Shown piece after piece: positions 34,769 to 43,764 of a stretch of DNA of 64,000 bases. Position numbers and translations under genes: made by a program. Within the stretch, counting starts at the first letter, position 1; every line of letters starts with the position of its first letter. The notes beneath the pieces are model-generated. The model was given only the letters and a program-made list of their open reading frames with translations, did not search any database and had not been told where the DNA came from. The stretch is from Pantoea sp. 18069 (GTDB taxonomy: Bacteria; Pseudomonadota; Gammaproteobacteria; Burkholderiales; Burkholderiaceae_C), in contig NZ_CACSJA010000018.1 in assembly GCF_902706035.1 (NCBI RefSeq), positions 44,807 to 108,806 on the forward strand, given 5' to 3'.

Positions 34769-36151
34769 ATGCAAGATGACAATTCACCAATCTGGTTGCC
34801 GCGATTGGCCGTGCAGGGCGGCCCCCGCTTTTTGCAGATTGCGGATGCGTTGCAGGCGGCTGTGGCAGACGGAACGCTGCAACCGGGTGACCGTCTGCCT
34901 CCGCAGCGCCAGTTGGCAGCACGGCTGGACGTCGACCTGACGACGATCACGCGCGCATACGACGAAGCCAGGCGCCGCCACTTGCTGGAGGGACGCGGCG
35001 CTCGAGGCACTTATGTCGCGGCGCCGAAAGTCGAATGGACCGCCATCCTCGATCTGAGCATGAATACCCCGCCACCGCCGGAGGGCGTGGACTTCGACGA
35101 CATGTTGAAACAAGGTCTGTCTCAAGTATTGATGAGGGTAGATACTGGATTGCTGATGACGTACCACCTGGGTGGGGGAAGCGACTCCGACCGCAAGGCC
35201 GGAGCCAAATGGCTGGCGCCGATGTTTGGATATCTGGATTCAGGGCAGGTGGTCGTCTGTCCGGGTGCGCAAGCGGCGATCGCCGCATTGATTCTTGCGC
35301 TGACGGAGCCTGGCGATGTGATCCTGGCAGAGCCAACCAGTTATCCTGGCTTGCGTGTCGCAGCGACCCAATTCGGCCGGCGCATCATTGCCGTGGAAGC
35401 GGACAGGCACGGGATGGTGCCTGAGGCGCTAAGCCAAGCGTGCCGCCAGCACAAGCCCGGGCTGGTCTACCTCAATCCGACATTGCAGAACCCGACCGCC
35501 ATCACCATGGCGGAACGCCGGCGCCAGGAGCTCGCCAGCATCGCCAAGCGCTGCAATGTACGCATCGTCGAGGACGACCCCTACTGGCTTCTCGCCGAAG
35601 CCCCGCCACCACCCATTGCCACGTTGGCTCCGGAACAGGTGTACTACATCTCCACCCTGTCGAAATGCCTGACGCCCGGCTTGCGTGTCGCCTTCGTGCT
35701 CATACGTGACCCGCACGAACGCGAACGTTTCCTGGTCGCGCTCAGATCATTTGCGCTGATGGCCGCTCCTTTGACGGCCGCACTGGCCACGCAGTGGATC
35801 TTCGACGGTTCTGCTGTCGAATTGATGGAAGGCGTACGCAAGGAGGCGCGTCTGCGCCACCGCATGGCCAGGGATATTCTGGCGGGGCGGTACAGCGGCG
35901 CTGGAGACGGCCTGCATGTATGGCTGGAGTTGCCGGGGTATTGGAGCCCCTCACAGCTTGCGCGTGCCGCCGACAGCGAGGGCATAGCCGTCACGCCGGC
36001 GGAGGCATTCGCCACTGGCAGCGCATCCGTGAATGCCATTCGGATCTCCTTGGGCAGCATCAAGGACCGTGGACGCTTGCAGGCGGGGCTTCAACGGCTG
36101 TCTCATCTGCTTGCGCGGCGGCCCGAGTCGTTCAGCGCTGCTGTGGTTTAA
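34769..36151 (+). CDS. MocR-type transcriptional regulator (GntR helix-turn-helix fused to aminotransferase fold)
   Basis: A 460-residue fusion. Residues about 20-85 form a GntR-type winged helix (QIADALQAAVADGTLQPGDRLPPQRQLAARLDVDLTTITRAYDEARRR is the region). The rest is a fold-type I aminotransferase domain with ILAEPTSYPG, YLNPTLQNPT, VEDDPYW and the PLP-binding Lys in STLSKCLTPG (Lys299). MocR regulators sense PLP or an amino-compound adduct and control vitamin or amine metabolism; the ligand is not deducible here. ATG 34769 is taken as start; a TTG at 34760 is also in frame. The neighbouring divergent gene encodes a small membrane protein. Confidence 0.88.
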   Translation: MQDDNSPIWLPRLAVQGGPRFLQIADALQAAVADGTLQPGDRLPPQRQLAARLDVDLTTITRAYDEARRRHLLEGRGARGTYVAAPKVEWTAILDLSMNTPPPPEGVDFDDMLKQGLSQVLMRVDTGLLMTYHLGGGSDSDRKAGAKWLAPMFGYLDSGQVVVCPGAQAAIAALILALTEPGDVILAEPTSYPGLRVAATQFGRRIIAVEADRHGMVPEALSQACRQHKPGLVYLNPTLQNPTAITMAERRRQELASIAKRCNVRIVEDDPYWLLAEAPPPPIATLAPEQVYYISTLSKCLTPGLRVAFVLIRDPHERERFLVALRSFALMAAPLTAALATQWIFDGSAVELMEGVRKEARLRHRMARDILAGRYSGAGDGLHVWLELPGYWSPSQLARAADSEGIAVTPAEAFATGSASVNAIRISLGSIKDRGRLQAGLQRLSHLLARRPESFSAAVV

Positions 36152-36365
36152 CGGTCCAGGAAACACGGTGCATCATTCAGGCGTTCTCTCAATGCGGTCG
36201 CACATGGGTTTGCTGCCTCGGTGTTGATGCATCGTGAGATCACGCGCGAAAGTGGACTGACTGGAAGAAAGCTACGTGAGCCGTGCAGCAAGGCCAGCCG
36301 CCTGCCGAAAAAAGCGAAACCCTGTACCGCTGGCTACACAGCGGCTATACGGAGTAGAAAAAGAA

Positions 36366-36396
36366 AAACCCCGCTATGCAAAACATAGCAGGGTTT
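36366..36396 (-). terminator. Rho-independent terminator after tRNA-Thr
   Basis: AAACCCCGCTATG and CATAGCAGGGTTT form a 13-base stem with one mismatch and a short A-rich loop. On the minus strand it is followed by a T-rich tract (complement of 36354-36368). It directly follows the tRNA gene. Upstream, 36152-36365 shows no gene. Confidence 0.85.
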
Positions 36397-36408
36397 CCTT
36401 TACTGACT

Positions 36409-36484
36409 TGGTGCCGGAGAGATGAATCGAACACCCGACCTTCTCATTACGAATGAGCTGCTCTACCGACTGAGCTACACCGGC
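36409..36484 (-). tRNA. tRNA-Thr (anticodon CGT)
   Basis: A 76-base cloverleaf on the minus strand starting GCCGGTGTAGCTCAG and ending GGCACCA, so CCA is encoded. The D stem is GCTC/GAGC, the anticodon loop is TTCGTAA giving CGT (reads ACG, threonine), and the T arm contains GGTTCGA-like GTTCGATTC. It closely resembles E. coli thrW. In some bacteria this tRNA is an integration site, but no integrase gene lies nearby. Confidence 0.95.
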
Positions 36485-36496
36485 TGAAGACTCAAA

Positions 36497-37504
36497 TTAT
36501 ATACCAGAATGATAGCTCGTCACGCGATCGACCTCATTTTTTGAGCCCAGGATCACGCTCACGCGCTCGTGCAGTTGCGTGGGCTTGATTTCCAGGATGC
36601 GTTGCTTGCCGTTCGTGGCCGCGCCGCCGGCCTGTTCGATCAGCCAGCTCATGGGGTTGGCTTCGTACAGCAGGCGCAGCTTGCCGGGTTTGTTGGGCTC
36701 GCGCTGGTCCCAGGGGTACATGAAGATGCCGCCGCGCATCAGGATGCGGTGCACGTCGGCGACCATGGAGGCGATCCAGCGCATGTTGAAGTTCTTGCCG
36801 CGCGGGCCGTCTTCTCCGGCCAGGCATTCATCGACGTAGCGCTTCACGGGGGCATCCCAGTGGCGCATGTTCGACATGTTGATCGCGAATTCCTTGGTGT
36901 CTTCGGGGATGCGGATGTTTTCGCGCACCAGGATGAACGAGCCCTGTTCGCGGTCCAGCGTGAACATGGCCACGCCGTCGCCCACCGTGAGCACCAACGT
37001 GGTCTGCGGGCCGTAGATGCAGTAGCCGGCCGCGACCTGCTCGAGGCCGGGCTGCATGAAGTCTTCGTCATGCACGCCGGGGTGGCCTTCGGGCTTCTTG
37101 AGCACGCTGAAGATGGTGCCGATCGAGACGTTGACGTCGATGTTGGACGAGCCGTCGAGCGGATCGAACATCAGCAGGTATTCGCCCTGGGGATAGCGGT
37201 TGGGCACCACGTAGATGCCTTCCATTTCCTCGGACGCCATGGCGGCGAGGTGGCCGCCCCATTCATTGGCTTCGATCAGCACTTCGTTGGCGATGATGTC
37301 GAGCTTCTTTTGCATTTCACCCTGCACGTTCTCGGAGCCGGCCGAGCCCATGACGTCACCGAGCTCGCCCTTGTTGACGGCAAAGCTGATGCGCTTGCAG
37401 GCGCGTGCGACGACTTCGAGCAGCAGGCGCAGCTGCGGAGGGATGCGGCCGTCGACGCGTTGCTGTTCGACGAGGTAGCGGGTCAGGCTGGGACGTTTGC
37501 TCAT
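36497..37504 (-). CDS. fbp: Class I fructose-1,6-bisphosphatase
   Basis: A 335-residue cytosolic enzyme removing the 1-phosphate of fructose-1,6-bisphosphate, the committed step of gluconeogenesis. The metal and substrate motifs are present: [72 protein letters not shown] and [19 protein letters not shown]. Length fits the class. It lies downstream of pepN on the same strand but a terminator separates them. Confidence 0.97.
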   Translation of the reverse strand: MSKRPSLTRYLVEQQRVDGRIPPQLRLLLEVVARACKRISFAVNKGELGDVMGSAGSENVQGEMQKKLDIIANEVLIEANEWGGHLAAMASEEMEGIYVVPNRYPQGEYLLMFDPLDGSSNIDVNVSIGTIFSVLKKPEGHPGVHDEDFMQPGLEQVAAGYCIYGPQTTLVLTVGDGVAMFTLDREQGSFILVRENIRIPEDTKEFAINMSNMRHWDAPVKRYVDECLAGEDGPRGKNFNMRWIASMVADVHRILMRGGIFMYPWDQREPNKPGKLRLLYEANPMSWLIEQAGGAATNGKQRILEIKPTQLHERVSVILGSKNEVDRVTSYHSGI

Positions 37505-37547
37505 GGCGGAAATCCAGTAATTACAAAAAGGGAGAGGGCAGACGCAG

Positions 37548-37585
37548 AAAAAGCCCGGGCGCCGGCATCGAGACCTGCGCCCGGG
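37548..37585 (-). terminator. Rho-independent terminator after pepN
   Basis: CCCGGGCGC and GCGCCCGGG arms flank a loop of about 15 bases, and on the minus strand the stem is followed by TTTTTCTG. It lies 17 bases past the pepN stop and should uncouple pepN from fbp. Confidence 0.8.
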
Positions 37586-37601
37586 ATGCGTCTGCAGTCA
37601 T

Positions 37602-40334
37602 TCAGTCGGCCAGCGCGCGGGTCACGACTTCGCGGACATCGTTGCTGAGGTCGGGGCGCGCGGCCACGCGGGCAATCGCTTCGCGCGCGGCGCTGCGGTA
37701 GGGCTCGGCGAGTTTCTTCCAGCGGTCCAGGGCGCGCGCCAGGCGTGCCGCGACCTGCGGGTTGATCGCGTCGAGCTCGATCACGCGCTCGCTCCAGAAC
37801 CGGTAGCCGGCGGCGTCCAGGCGGTGGAAGCCGCCCGGGTTGCCGCTGCAGAAGCTGAAGATCACGCTGCGCGCCCGGTTGGGGTTTTGCAGCTGGAAGT
37901 CAGGGTGCAGCATCAATTGCTTGACGGCCGCCAGCACCTGGCCGCCGCGGTCGGTGGCGCCGGCCTGCAGCGCAAACCACTTGTCGAGCACCAGCGCCTC
38001 GGTCTTGAACAGCGCATGGAAGCGCGCCAGCGCGTCGCTGGCCAGCGGGTGGCCGCTGTGCACCAGCGCCGAGAGCGCGGCCATGCGGTCGGTCATGTTG
38101 GCCGCGTCCTTGAAGCTCTGGTAGGCGCGGCCGGGCCAGACGGCGTCGCCGGTCTGGCGCGCGTCGAGGCACAGCATCTGCAGTGCCATGCCGGTCAGCG
38201 CGCGCCGGCCAGACGATACCGGGTCGGGCCTGTAGGCGCCCGTGTCCTGGTGGTTTTCCCAGGCCCAGGCCCAGTCGTCGCGCAAGGCGGCGGCGAGCTG
38301 CTGGCGCAGCGTTTCGCGCACCGCGTGCACGCGCTGGGGGTCGACCTCGTCGAGCTGTTCCGAGAGGTAGCTTTCCGAGGGCAGGCTCAGCACCAGTTCC
38401 TTGTAGGCGGCATCGAGCGTGGGATGGCGCAGCACGCTGCGCATGGCTTCGGTGAAAGGCTCGGGCAACAGGTTCTGCGCGATTTCGCCATTGGCCTGGA
38501 CGAGCACCGCCGGGTTGTTGATCGCGCCCAGCGCAATGCGCAGGGCCAGGCGCTGGCCGGCTTCCCAGCGGTTGAACGCATCACTGTCCTGCGCGAGCAG
38601 GGTCAGCAGTGCGTCGTCGCTGTATTCATATTGCAGGCCCACCGGCGCGGTGAAGCCGCGCAGCAGCGAAGGCACGGGCGCCTGCGCGACGCCGCTGAAG
38701 ACAAAGTTTTGCTCGGCCTCGGTCAGCACCAGCAGGCGGGTGTCGGCCGGGCTGCCGGCCATGCCGGCGGCGTCCAGCAGTTGCACGGTCTGGGCCGCAC
38801 CGTCGGCCGTCAGCAGGCCGACTTCGACGGGGATCACGAACGGCAGCTTCTCAGGCTGGCCGGGCGTGGGCGCGCAGCTTTGGCGCAGCGTCAGCGTATA
38901 GGTCTTCGCGTCGGCGTCGTAGACACCGCTGGCCGCGACCTGGGGCGTGCCGGCCTGGCTGTACCAGCGCTTGAATTGCTCCAGGCGCTCGCTCAGCTCG
39001 CTGCCTGGATTGGCGTCGGCGATGGCCTGGGCGAAATCGTCGCAGGTCACGGCCTGGCCGTCATGGCGCTCGAAATACAGCGCCATGCCCTTGGCGAAGC
39101 CTTCGCGGCCTACCAGGGTGTGCATCATGCGCACGACTTCCGCGCCTTTTTCGTAGATCGTGACGGTGTAGAAGTTGTTGATCTCGAGGTAGCTGTCGGG
39201 CCGCACGGGGTGGGCCATCGGGCCTGCGTCCTCGGCGAACTGCACGGTGCGCAGCACGCGCACGTCCTCGATGCGCTTGACGGCGCGTGCCGACGGCGTG
39301 CCGGCCAGGTCCATGCTGAACTCCTGGTCGCGGAACACCGTCAGGCCTTCCTTGAGGCTCAGCTGGAACCAGTCGCGGCAGGTGATGCGGTTGCCGGTCC
39401 AGTTGTGGAAGTATTCATGGCCGACCACGCTTTCGATGTTCGCGTAGTCGACGTCGGTGGCCGTGGCCTGGTTCGCCAACACATATTTCGTGTTGAAGAT
39501 GTTCAGGCCCTTGTTCTCCATCGCGCCCATGTTGAAGTCGCTGGTGGCGACGATCATGAAGCGGTCCAGGTCCAGCGACAGGCCGAAGCGCGCTTCGTCC
39601 CAGGCGACGCTGGCCATCAGCGAGTTCATCGCGTGCTCGGTCTTCTCGAGGTCGCCGGGGCGCACGTAGACCTGCAGCAGGTGTTCCTTGCCCGCGCGGC
39701 TGGTGATGCGCTGCTCGCGCGCCACGAGCTGGCCAGCGACCAGCGCGAACAGGTAGCAGGGCTTGCGGTGCGGGTCGACCCACTTGGCGAAATGCCGGCC
39801 CTCGTTGCCCGGGCCCTGCAGATCGCCGCTGTCGACCAGGTTGCCGTTGGACAGCAGCACCGGGAACAGCGCCTTGTCGGCGCGCAGCGTGACGCTGTAC
39901 ATCGCCATCACGTCGGGACGGTCGAGGAAGTAGGTGATGCGCCGGAAGCCTTCGGCTTCACACTGCGTGAAGAACGTGCCTTCGCTCACATACAGACCCA
40001 TGAGCTTGGTGTTCTTCACCGGTGCGCAGGTGGTGAAGATCTCGAGCTCGACGGGCGCATCGCCCTCGGGCAGGTTCTCGAGCACCAGTGCGCTGCCGTC
40101 CATCTTGAATGACGTGCCTTCGCCGTTGACCATCACGCGCGCGAGGTTGAGCTCGTCGCCATCGAGGCGCAAGGCCCTGGCCGGCACGTCGGGGTTGCGG
40201 CGCACGCGCATGCGGTTGAGCACGCGGGTCTTGGCCGGGTCGAGATCGAAAGTCAGGTCCACGGTGTCTATCCACCAGGCCGGAGCCTGGTAATCGGCAC
40301 GTTGTGTGGGTTTTGCTTGTCCTTCACGCAGCAT
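37602..40334 (-). CDS. pepN: Aminopeptidase N (M1 zinc metallopeptidase)
   Basis: A 910-residue cytosolic peptidase removing N-terminal amino acids. It shows the substrate motif GAMENKGLN, the zinc motif HEYFHN (about residues 306-311) and the downstream Glu ligand in LKEGLTVFRDQEF. Length and the C-terminal helical domain fit gammaproteobacterial-type PepN. The ATG at 40334 has GGGAGG upstream. It starts 12 bases after the prfB stop, so prfB and pepN are probably one transcript. Confidence 0.97.
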   Translation of the reverse strand: MLREGQAKPTQRADYQAPAWWIDTVDLTFDLDPAKTRVLNRMRVRRNPDVPARALRLDGDELNLARVMVNGEGTSFKMDGSALVLENLPEGDAPVELEIFTTCAPVKNTKLMGLYVSEGTFFTQCEAEGFRRITYFLDRPDVMAMYSVTLRADKALFPVLLSNGNLVDSGDLQGPGNEGRHFAKWVDPHRKPCYLFALVAGQLVAREQRITSRAGKEHLLQVYVRPGDLEKTEHAMNSLMASVAWDEARFGLSLDLDRFMIVATSDFNMGAMENKGLNIFNTKYVLANQATATDVDYANIESVVGHEYFHNWTGNRITCRDWFQLSLKEGLTVFRDQEFSMDLAGTPSARAVKRIEDVRVLRTVQFAEDAGPMAHPVRPDSYLEINNFYTVTIYEKGAEVVRMMHTLVGREGFAKGMALYFERHDGQAVTCDDFAQAIADANPGSELSERLEQFKRWYSQAGTPQVAASGVYDADAKTYTLTLRQSCAPTPGQPEKLPFVIPVEVGLLTADGAAQTVQLLDAAGMAGSPADTRLLVLTEAEQNFVFSGVAQAPVPSLLRGFTAPVGLQYEYSDDALLTLLAQDSDAFNRWEAGQRLALRIALGAINNPAVLVQANGEIAQNLLPEPFTEAMRSVLRHPTLDAAYKELVLSLPSESYLSEQLDEVDPQRVHAVRETLRQQLAAALRDDWAWAWENHQDTGAYRPDPVSSGRRALTGMALQMLCLDARQTGDAVWPGRAYQSFKDAANMTDRMAALSALVHSGHPLASDALARFHALFKTEALVLDKWFALQAGATDRGGQVLAAVKQLMLHPDFQLQNPNRARSVIFSFCSGNPGGFHRLDAAGYRFWSERVIELDAINPQVAARLARALDRWKKLAEPYRSAAREAIARVAARPDLSNDVREVVTRALAD

Positions 40335-40346
40335 GGTGTTCCTCCC

Positions 40347-41451
40347 TTATATGCCTTGCTTGAGCGAGGCTTCGATGAACGCGTCGAGGTCGCCGTCCAG
40401 CACTTTTTGCGTGGCGGAGATTTCGACGTTGGTGCGCAGGTCCTTGATCCGGCTGTTGTCCAGCACGTACGAGCGGATCTGGTGGCCCCAGCCCACATCG
40501 GTCTTGGTGTCTTCGAGCTTTTGCTGTTCTTCCAGGCGTTTGCGCATCTCGTAGTCATAAAGACGCGAGCGCAGACGCTGCCAGGCTACATCGCGGTTGC
40601 TGTGCTGGCTGCGACCGTCCTGACATTGCACCACGATGCCGGTCGGGATGTGTGTCAGACGCACGGCCGAGTCGGTCTTGTTGATGTGCTGGCCGCCCGC
40701 GCCCGAGGCACGGTAGGTGTCGGTGCGCACATCCGAGGGGTTGATGGTGATCTCGATCGAGTCATCAATCTCGGGGTAGACGAACAGCGAGGCGAAGCTG
40801 GTGTGGCGGCCGCCCGACGAGTCGAACGGGCTCTTGCGCACCAGGCGGTGCACGCCGGTTTCGGTGCGCAGCAGGCCGAACGCGTACTCGCCTTCGATGC
40901 GGATGGTCGCGCTCTTGATGCCGGCGACGTCGCCCGGCGTTTCTTCCTGCACTTCGGCCTTGAAGCCCTTGCGTTCGGCGTAGCGCAGGTACTGGCGCAG
41001 CAGCATGCTGGCCCAGTCGCAGGCTTCCGTGCCGCCGGCACCGGCCTGGATGTCGATGAAGCAGTTCAGCGGGTCGGCTTCGTGGCGGAACATGCGGCGG
41101 AATTCCAGCTCTTCGACGAGCGGACGCAGCTTTTCGGTTTCGGCCTCGATGGTGCGCAGGCCGTCTTCGTCTTCTTCCTCGCGGCTCATCTCGAACAGCT
41201 CGGTGTTGTCGGCGAGTTCGTTGGCGAGCTTCTCGAGCGTCAGCACGACGCCGTCGAGCGACTTCTTTTCCTTGCCGAGTTCCTGGGCCTTCTTCGGGTC
41301 ATTCCAGACGGCGGGGTCCTCGAGCGAGGCGTTGACGGTTCTCAGGCGTTCGTATTTGGCATCGTAGTCAAAGATACCTCCGTAAATCCGCCGCACGCTG
41401 CGTCAGATCTTCGAGGGTGTTGCCGATGAGGTTGATGCGTTCTGCTTCCAT
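40347..41451 (-). CDS. prfB: Peptide chain release factor 2, expressed by programmed +1 frameshift
   Basis: RF2, about 367 residues, terminates translation at UGA and UAA. The reading starts at ATG 41451 ([16 protein letters not shown]) and runs into an in-frame TGA at 41370-41368; continuing in the +1 frame gives [13 protein letters not shown] and the rest of RF2. The stop-recognition motif SPF ([11 protein letters not shown]) and the catalytic GGQ ([12 protein letters not shown]) are present. The coding sequence is therefore 41451-41371 joined to 41369-40347. Annotating only the long downstream frame would lose the true N-terminus. Confidence 0.96.
41368..41382 (-). promoter_or_regulatory. 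prfB programmed frameshift site
   Basis: The minus strand reads CGGAGGTATCTTTGAC: an internal Shine-Dalgarno-like GGAGG, three bases, the slippery CTT codon and the in-frame TGA followed by C. This is the classic RF2 autoregulatory site: low RF2 lets the ribosome slip +1 at CTT-TGA. Confidence 0.95.
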
Positions 41452-41517
41452 GGTGTGTCCTGTGTGTTCTTGAGAATTAATCGGCGATTTTCTCATGCAC
41501 AGCGCACATTCCAACGC

Positions 41518-41540
41518 AAAGCCCCGGGACAGGGGCTTTT
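41518..41540 (-). terminator. Possible terminator after the chemoreceptor gene
   Basis: AAAGCCCC and GGGGCTTTT form a stem around a 6-base loop, 43 bases past the chemoreceptor stop and ahead of prfB. The T-tract on the minus strand is short, so termination may be partial. Confidence 0.5.
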
Positions 41541-41582
41541 GGCGTGGAAAAAGTGCGGGGCGCGTGCCGTGCCCCGCAGGGC

Positions 41583-43331
41583 TCAGAAGCTTTCCCAGTC
41601 GCTTTCGCTGCCCACTGCCTTGGGCGCAGCGGGTGTGGCCGCAGGGGCGGGTGCCGAGGCCGTGCGCAGGGCGGGGGCCGTCGGTGCCGCTGCGCGGGCC
41701 GCCGTGGCCGCAGTCGGTGCCTGGCGCGCGGCGGCCCTGGGCGCGGGTGCGCTCTGGATAGGGGCGGCGTACAGTGCCGCGCCCTGGCCCAGATCGAACA
41801 CGCTGACCACCTTGGACAGCGCCGATGCCTGGCCCTGGAGCGCGTCGGTGGCCGCGGCAGCTTCCTCGACCAGGGCCGCGTTCTGCTGCGTCATCTGGTC
41901 CATCTGCGTGATGGCCTGGCTGACCTGCTCGATGCCCGTGGTCTGCTCGTGGCTGGCGGCGGTGATCTCGCCCATGATGTCGGTGACGCGGCGCACGCTG
42001 CTGACGATCTCGTCCATGGTCTTGCCGGCCTGTTCGACCTGGCCGTTGCCTTCCTCGACCTTGATGACCGAGGCGTCGATCAACTGCTTGATCTCCTTGG
42101 CGGCCGCAGCCGAGCGCTGGGCCAGCGTGCGCACCTCGGAGGCCACGACGGCAAAGCCACGGCCCTGGTCGCCCGCGCGCGCGGCCTCGACAGCGGCGTT
42201 GAGCGCAAGAATATTGGTCTGGAAAGCGATGGAGTCAATGACGCCGATGATGTCGACGATCTTGCGCGACGAGGCATTGATCGCCGACATCGTCGCGACG
42301 ACCTGGGACACGGCGCTGCCGCCGCGCACGGCCACCTGGGAGGCGGCGCTGGCCAGTTCGTTGGCCTGCTGTGCGTTGGTCGCGTTCTGCTTCACGGTCG
42401 ACGTCAGCTCTTCCATGGACGCCGCGGTCTGCTCGAGCGAGCTCGCCTGCTGCTCGGTGCGCGCCGACAGGTCCTGGTTGCCCATGGCGATCTGGCTGCT
42501 GGCCGTGGCGATAGAGTCCGTGCCCTGGCGCACCTGGCCGACGATCTGCTGCAGGCGGGTGTTCATGTCCTGCAGGGCCTGCAGCAACTGGCCGGTTTCA
42601 TCGCGCGAATGCACTTCGATGCGGCTGCCGAGGTTGCCGGCGGCGACTTCCTGGGCCAGCTTGACCGCGTGCTGCAGGGGGCGCGCGACGGCGCGCGCAA
42701 TGCCCAGCGCAAGGGCCAGGCCGAGCAGCACCGAGCCGATCAGCAGTGCGCTGATCCACCATTGCGCGGCGGCGAAAAGCTCGTCGCCCGCGGCGTTGGT
42801 GGCTTCGGTGCGCGCGGCGTTGATGCTGTCGAGCGCGTCGAGCTTGGCCTGGATGGCAAGGGTGACTTTGAGCGAGTCGCCGCGCAGCTCGTAGGCCGCC
42901 TGGTCGCTTTGCAGTTCGCGCGACAGTTGCAGGATCTGCGCGGAATGGGCTGCATAGCTCTTCAGGTCGGTGCCAATCGCGGTGAGCAGTTGCTGCTCCT
43001 CGGGCGTCCTGGCGTACGCGGCGTAGGCCGCATGCTGCTTGGTCACGGTGTCCCACAGAATGGGCATGGATTTCTCGTAGCCGGCGGCCTCGTCGGGCGT
43101 GGCGGCCAGCAGGTGCTGCGTCATCTGCGCGCGGTGGTACTGCAGCTGGTATTTGATGTCCTGCAGCGTGCGCGCCGCGGGCAGGGACTGGCGCGTCAGG
43201 TCGGTCGCGGTCTGGTTGACGCGGTCGAGCTGCAGCAGCGCGAACAGGCCGACGCTGGCCGACAGCAGCAGCAGGGCCGCAAAAGAGACAAGCAGCTTGT
43301 TGGCCAGCTTCAGGTTATGAAAGAACGTCAT
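41583..43331 (-). CDS. Methyl-accepting chemotaxis protein
   Basis: A 582-residue chemoreceptor. TM1 (about residues 12-34) and TM2 (about 191-211) flank a periplasmic four-helix-bundle-type sensor. HAMP follows (ARAVARPLQHAVKLAQEVAAGNL region), then the signalling domain with the hairpin tip IIGVIDSIAFQTNILALNAAVEAARAG. An Ala/Pro-rich linker of about 50 residues ends in DWESF, which fits the WxxF-type CheR/CheB-docking tail. The ligand is unknown. No che genes are nearby. Confidence 0.95.
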   Translation of the reverse strand: MTFFHNLKLANKLLVSFAALLLLSASVGLFALLQLDRVNQTATDLTRQSLPAARTLQDIKYQLQYHRAQMTQHLLAATPDEAAGYEKSMPILWDTVTKQHAAYAAYARTPEEQQLLTAIGTDLKSYAAHSAQILQLSRELQSDQAAYELRGDSLKVTLAIQAKLDALDSINAARTEATNAAGDELFAAAQWWISALLIGSVLLGLALALGIARAVARPLQHAVKLAQEVAAGNLGSRIEVHSRDETGQLLQALQDMNTRLQQIVGQVRQGTDSIATASSQIAMGNQDLSARTEQQASSLEQTAASMEELTSTVKQNATNAQQANELASAASQVAVRGGSAVSQVVATMSAINASSRKIVDIIGVIDSIAFQTNILALNAAVEAARAGDQGRGFAVVASEVRTLAQRSAAAAKEIKQLIDASVIKVEEGNGQVEQAGKTMDEIVSSVRRVTDIMGEITAASHEQTTGIEQVSQAITQMDQMTQQNAALVEEAAAATDALQGQASALSKVVSVFDLGQGAALYAAPIQSAPAPRAAARQAPTAATAARAAAPTAPALRTASAPAPAATPAAPKAVGSESDWESF

Positions 43332-43541
43332 GGAGGTGGGGAGTAGCGGTCGGGCCGCGGCGCAGGCTGGAAAGAAAAATGGCAGGGGAGGCGCGGGCGA
43401 TCACTGGCGATCCGGCGCATCCTTGTGCGGATTATCGGAAGATTAGAGTAAACCCTGAGTGAAATATCGAGGTTTTGGCAAGATTTGCCAATTTTTAGCG
43501 CCTGGGCTTGCCCCGGCCCGGGCGCTGGTGTCCGCGCGGGA

Positions 43542-43727
43542 ATGAAAAATGGCCCCCCACGCTTGCCCACTGCGTGTGGCTCGCGCTGGGGGGCCAAGCC
43601 CCCCCGATGCTTTTCATCTTGGGGCGGCCCGGCGATGAAAATGGCCCCCCACGCTTGCCCACTGCGTGTGGCTCGCTGCCCCCAAAGGGGGCGCTTTTCA
43701 TCTTGGGGCGGCCCGGCGATGAAAAAC
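43542..43727. repeat. Tandem pair of intergenic hairpin repeats
   Basis: Two copies of a unit of about 90 bases. The segment beginning ATGGCCCCCCACGCTTGCCC occurs at 43549-43584 and again at 43641-43676, and the segment GGGGCGGCCCGGCGATGAAAA occurs at 43621-43641 and 43705-43725. Each unit is itself an imperfect inverted repeat (ATGAAAA...TTTTCAT ends, CCCCCC/GGGGGG arms), with a variable middle. A third half-unit follows. They fill most of the 433-base gap 43332-43764, which has no gene. Small frames through the repeat are artefacts. Confidence 0.85.
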
Positions 43728-43764
43728 CCGGCGCGAAGGCCGGGTTGCATGGAGTCCTGGTCGC

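Noticed and set aside
36409..36484. tRNA-Thr as an integration site for a mobile element
   Set aside because: No integrase gene, direct repeat of the tRNA 3' end or phage gene lies on either side.
37824..40112. Plus-strand open frame of about 760 codons
   Set aside because: It is antisense to pepN, with Gln/Val/Ala-biased composition and no motifs.
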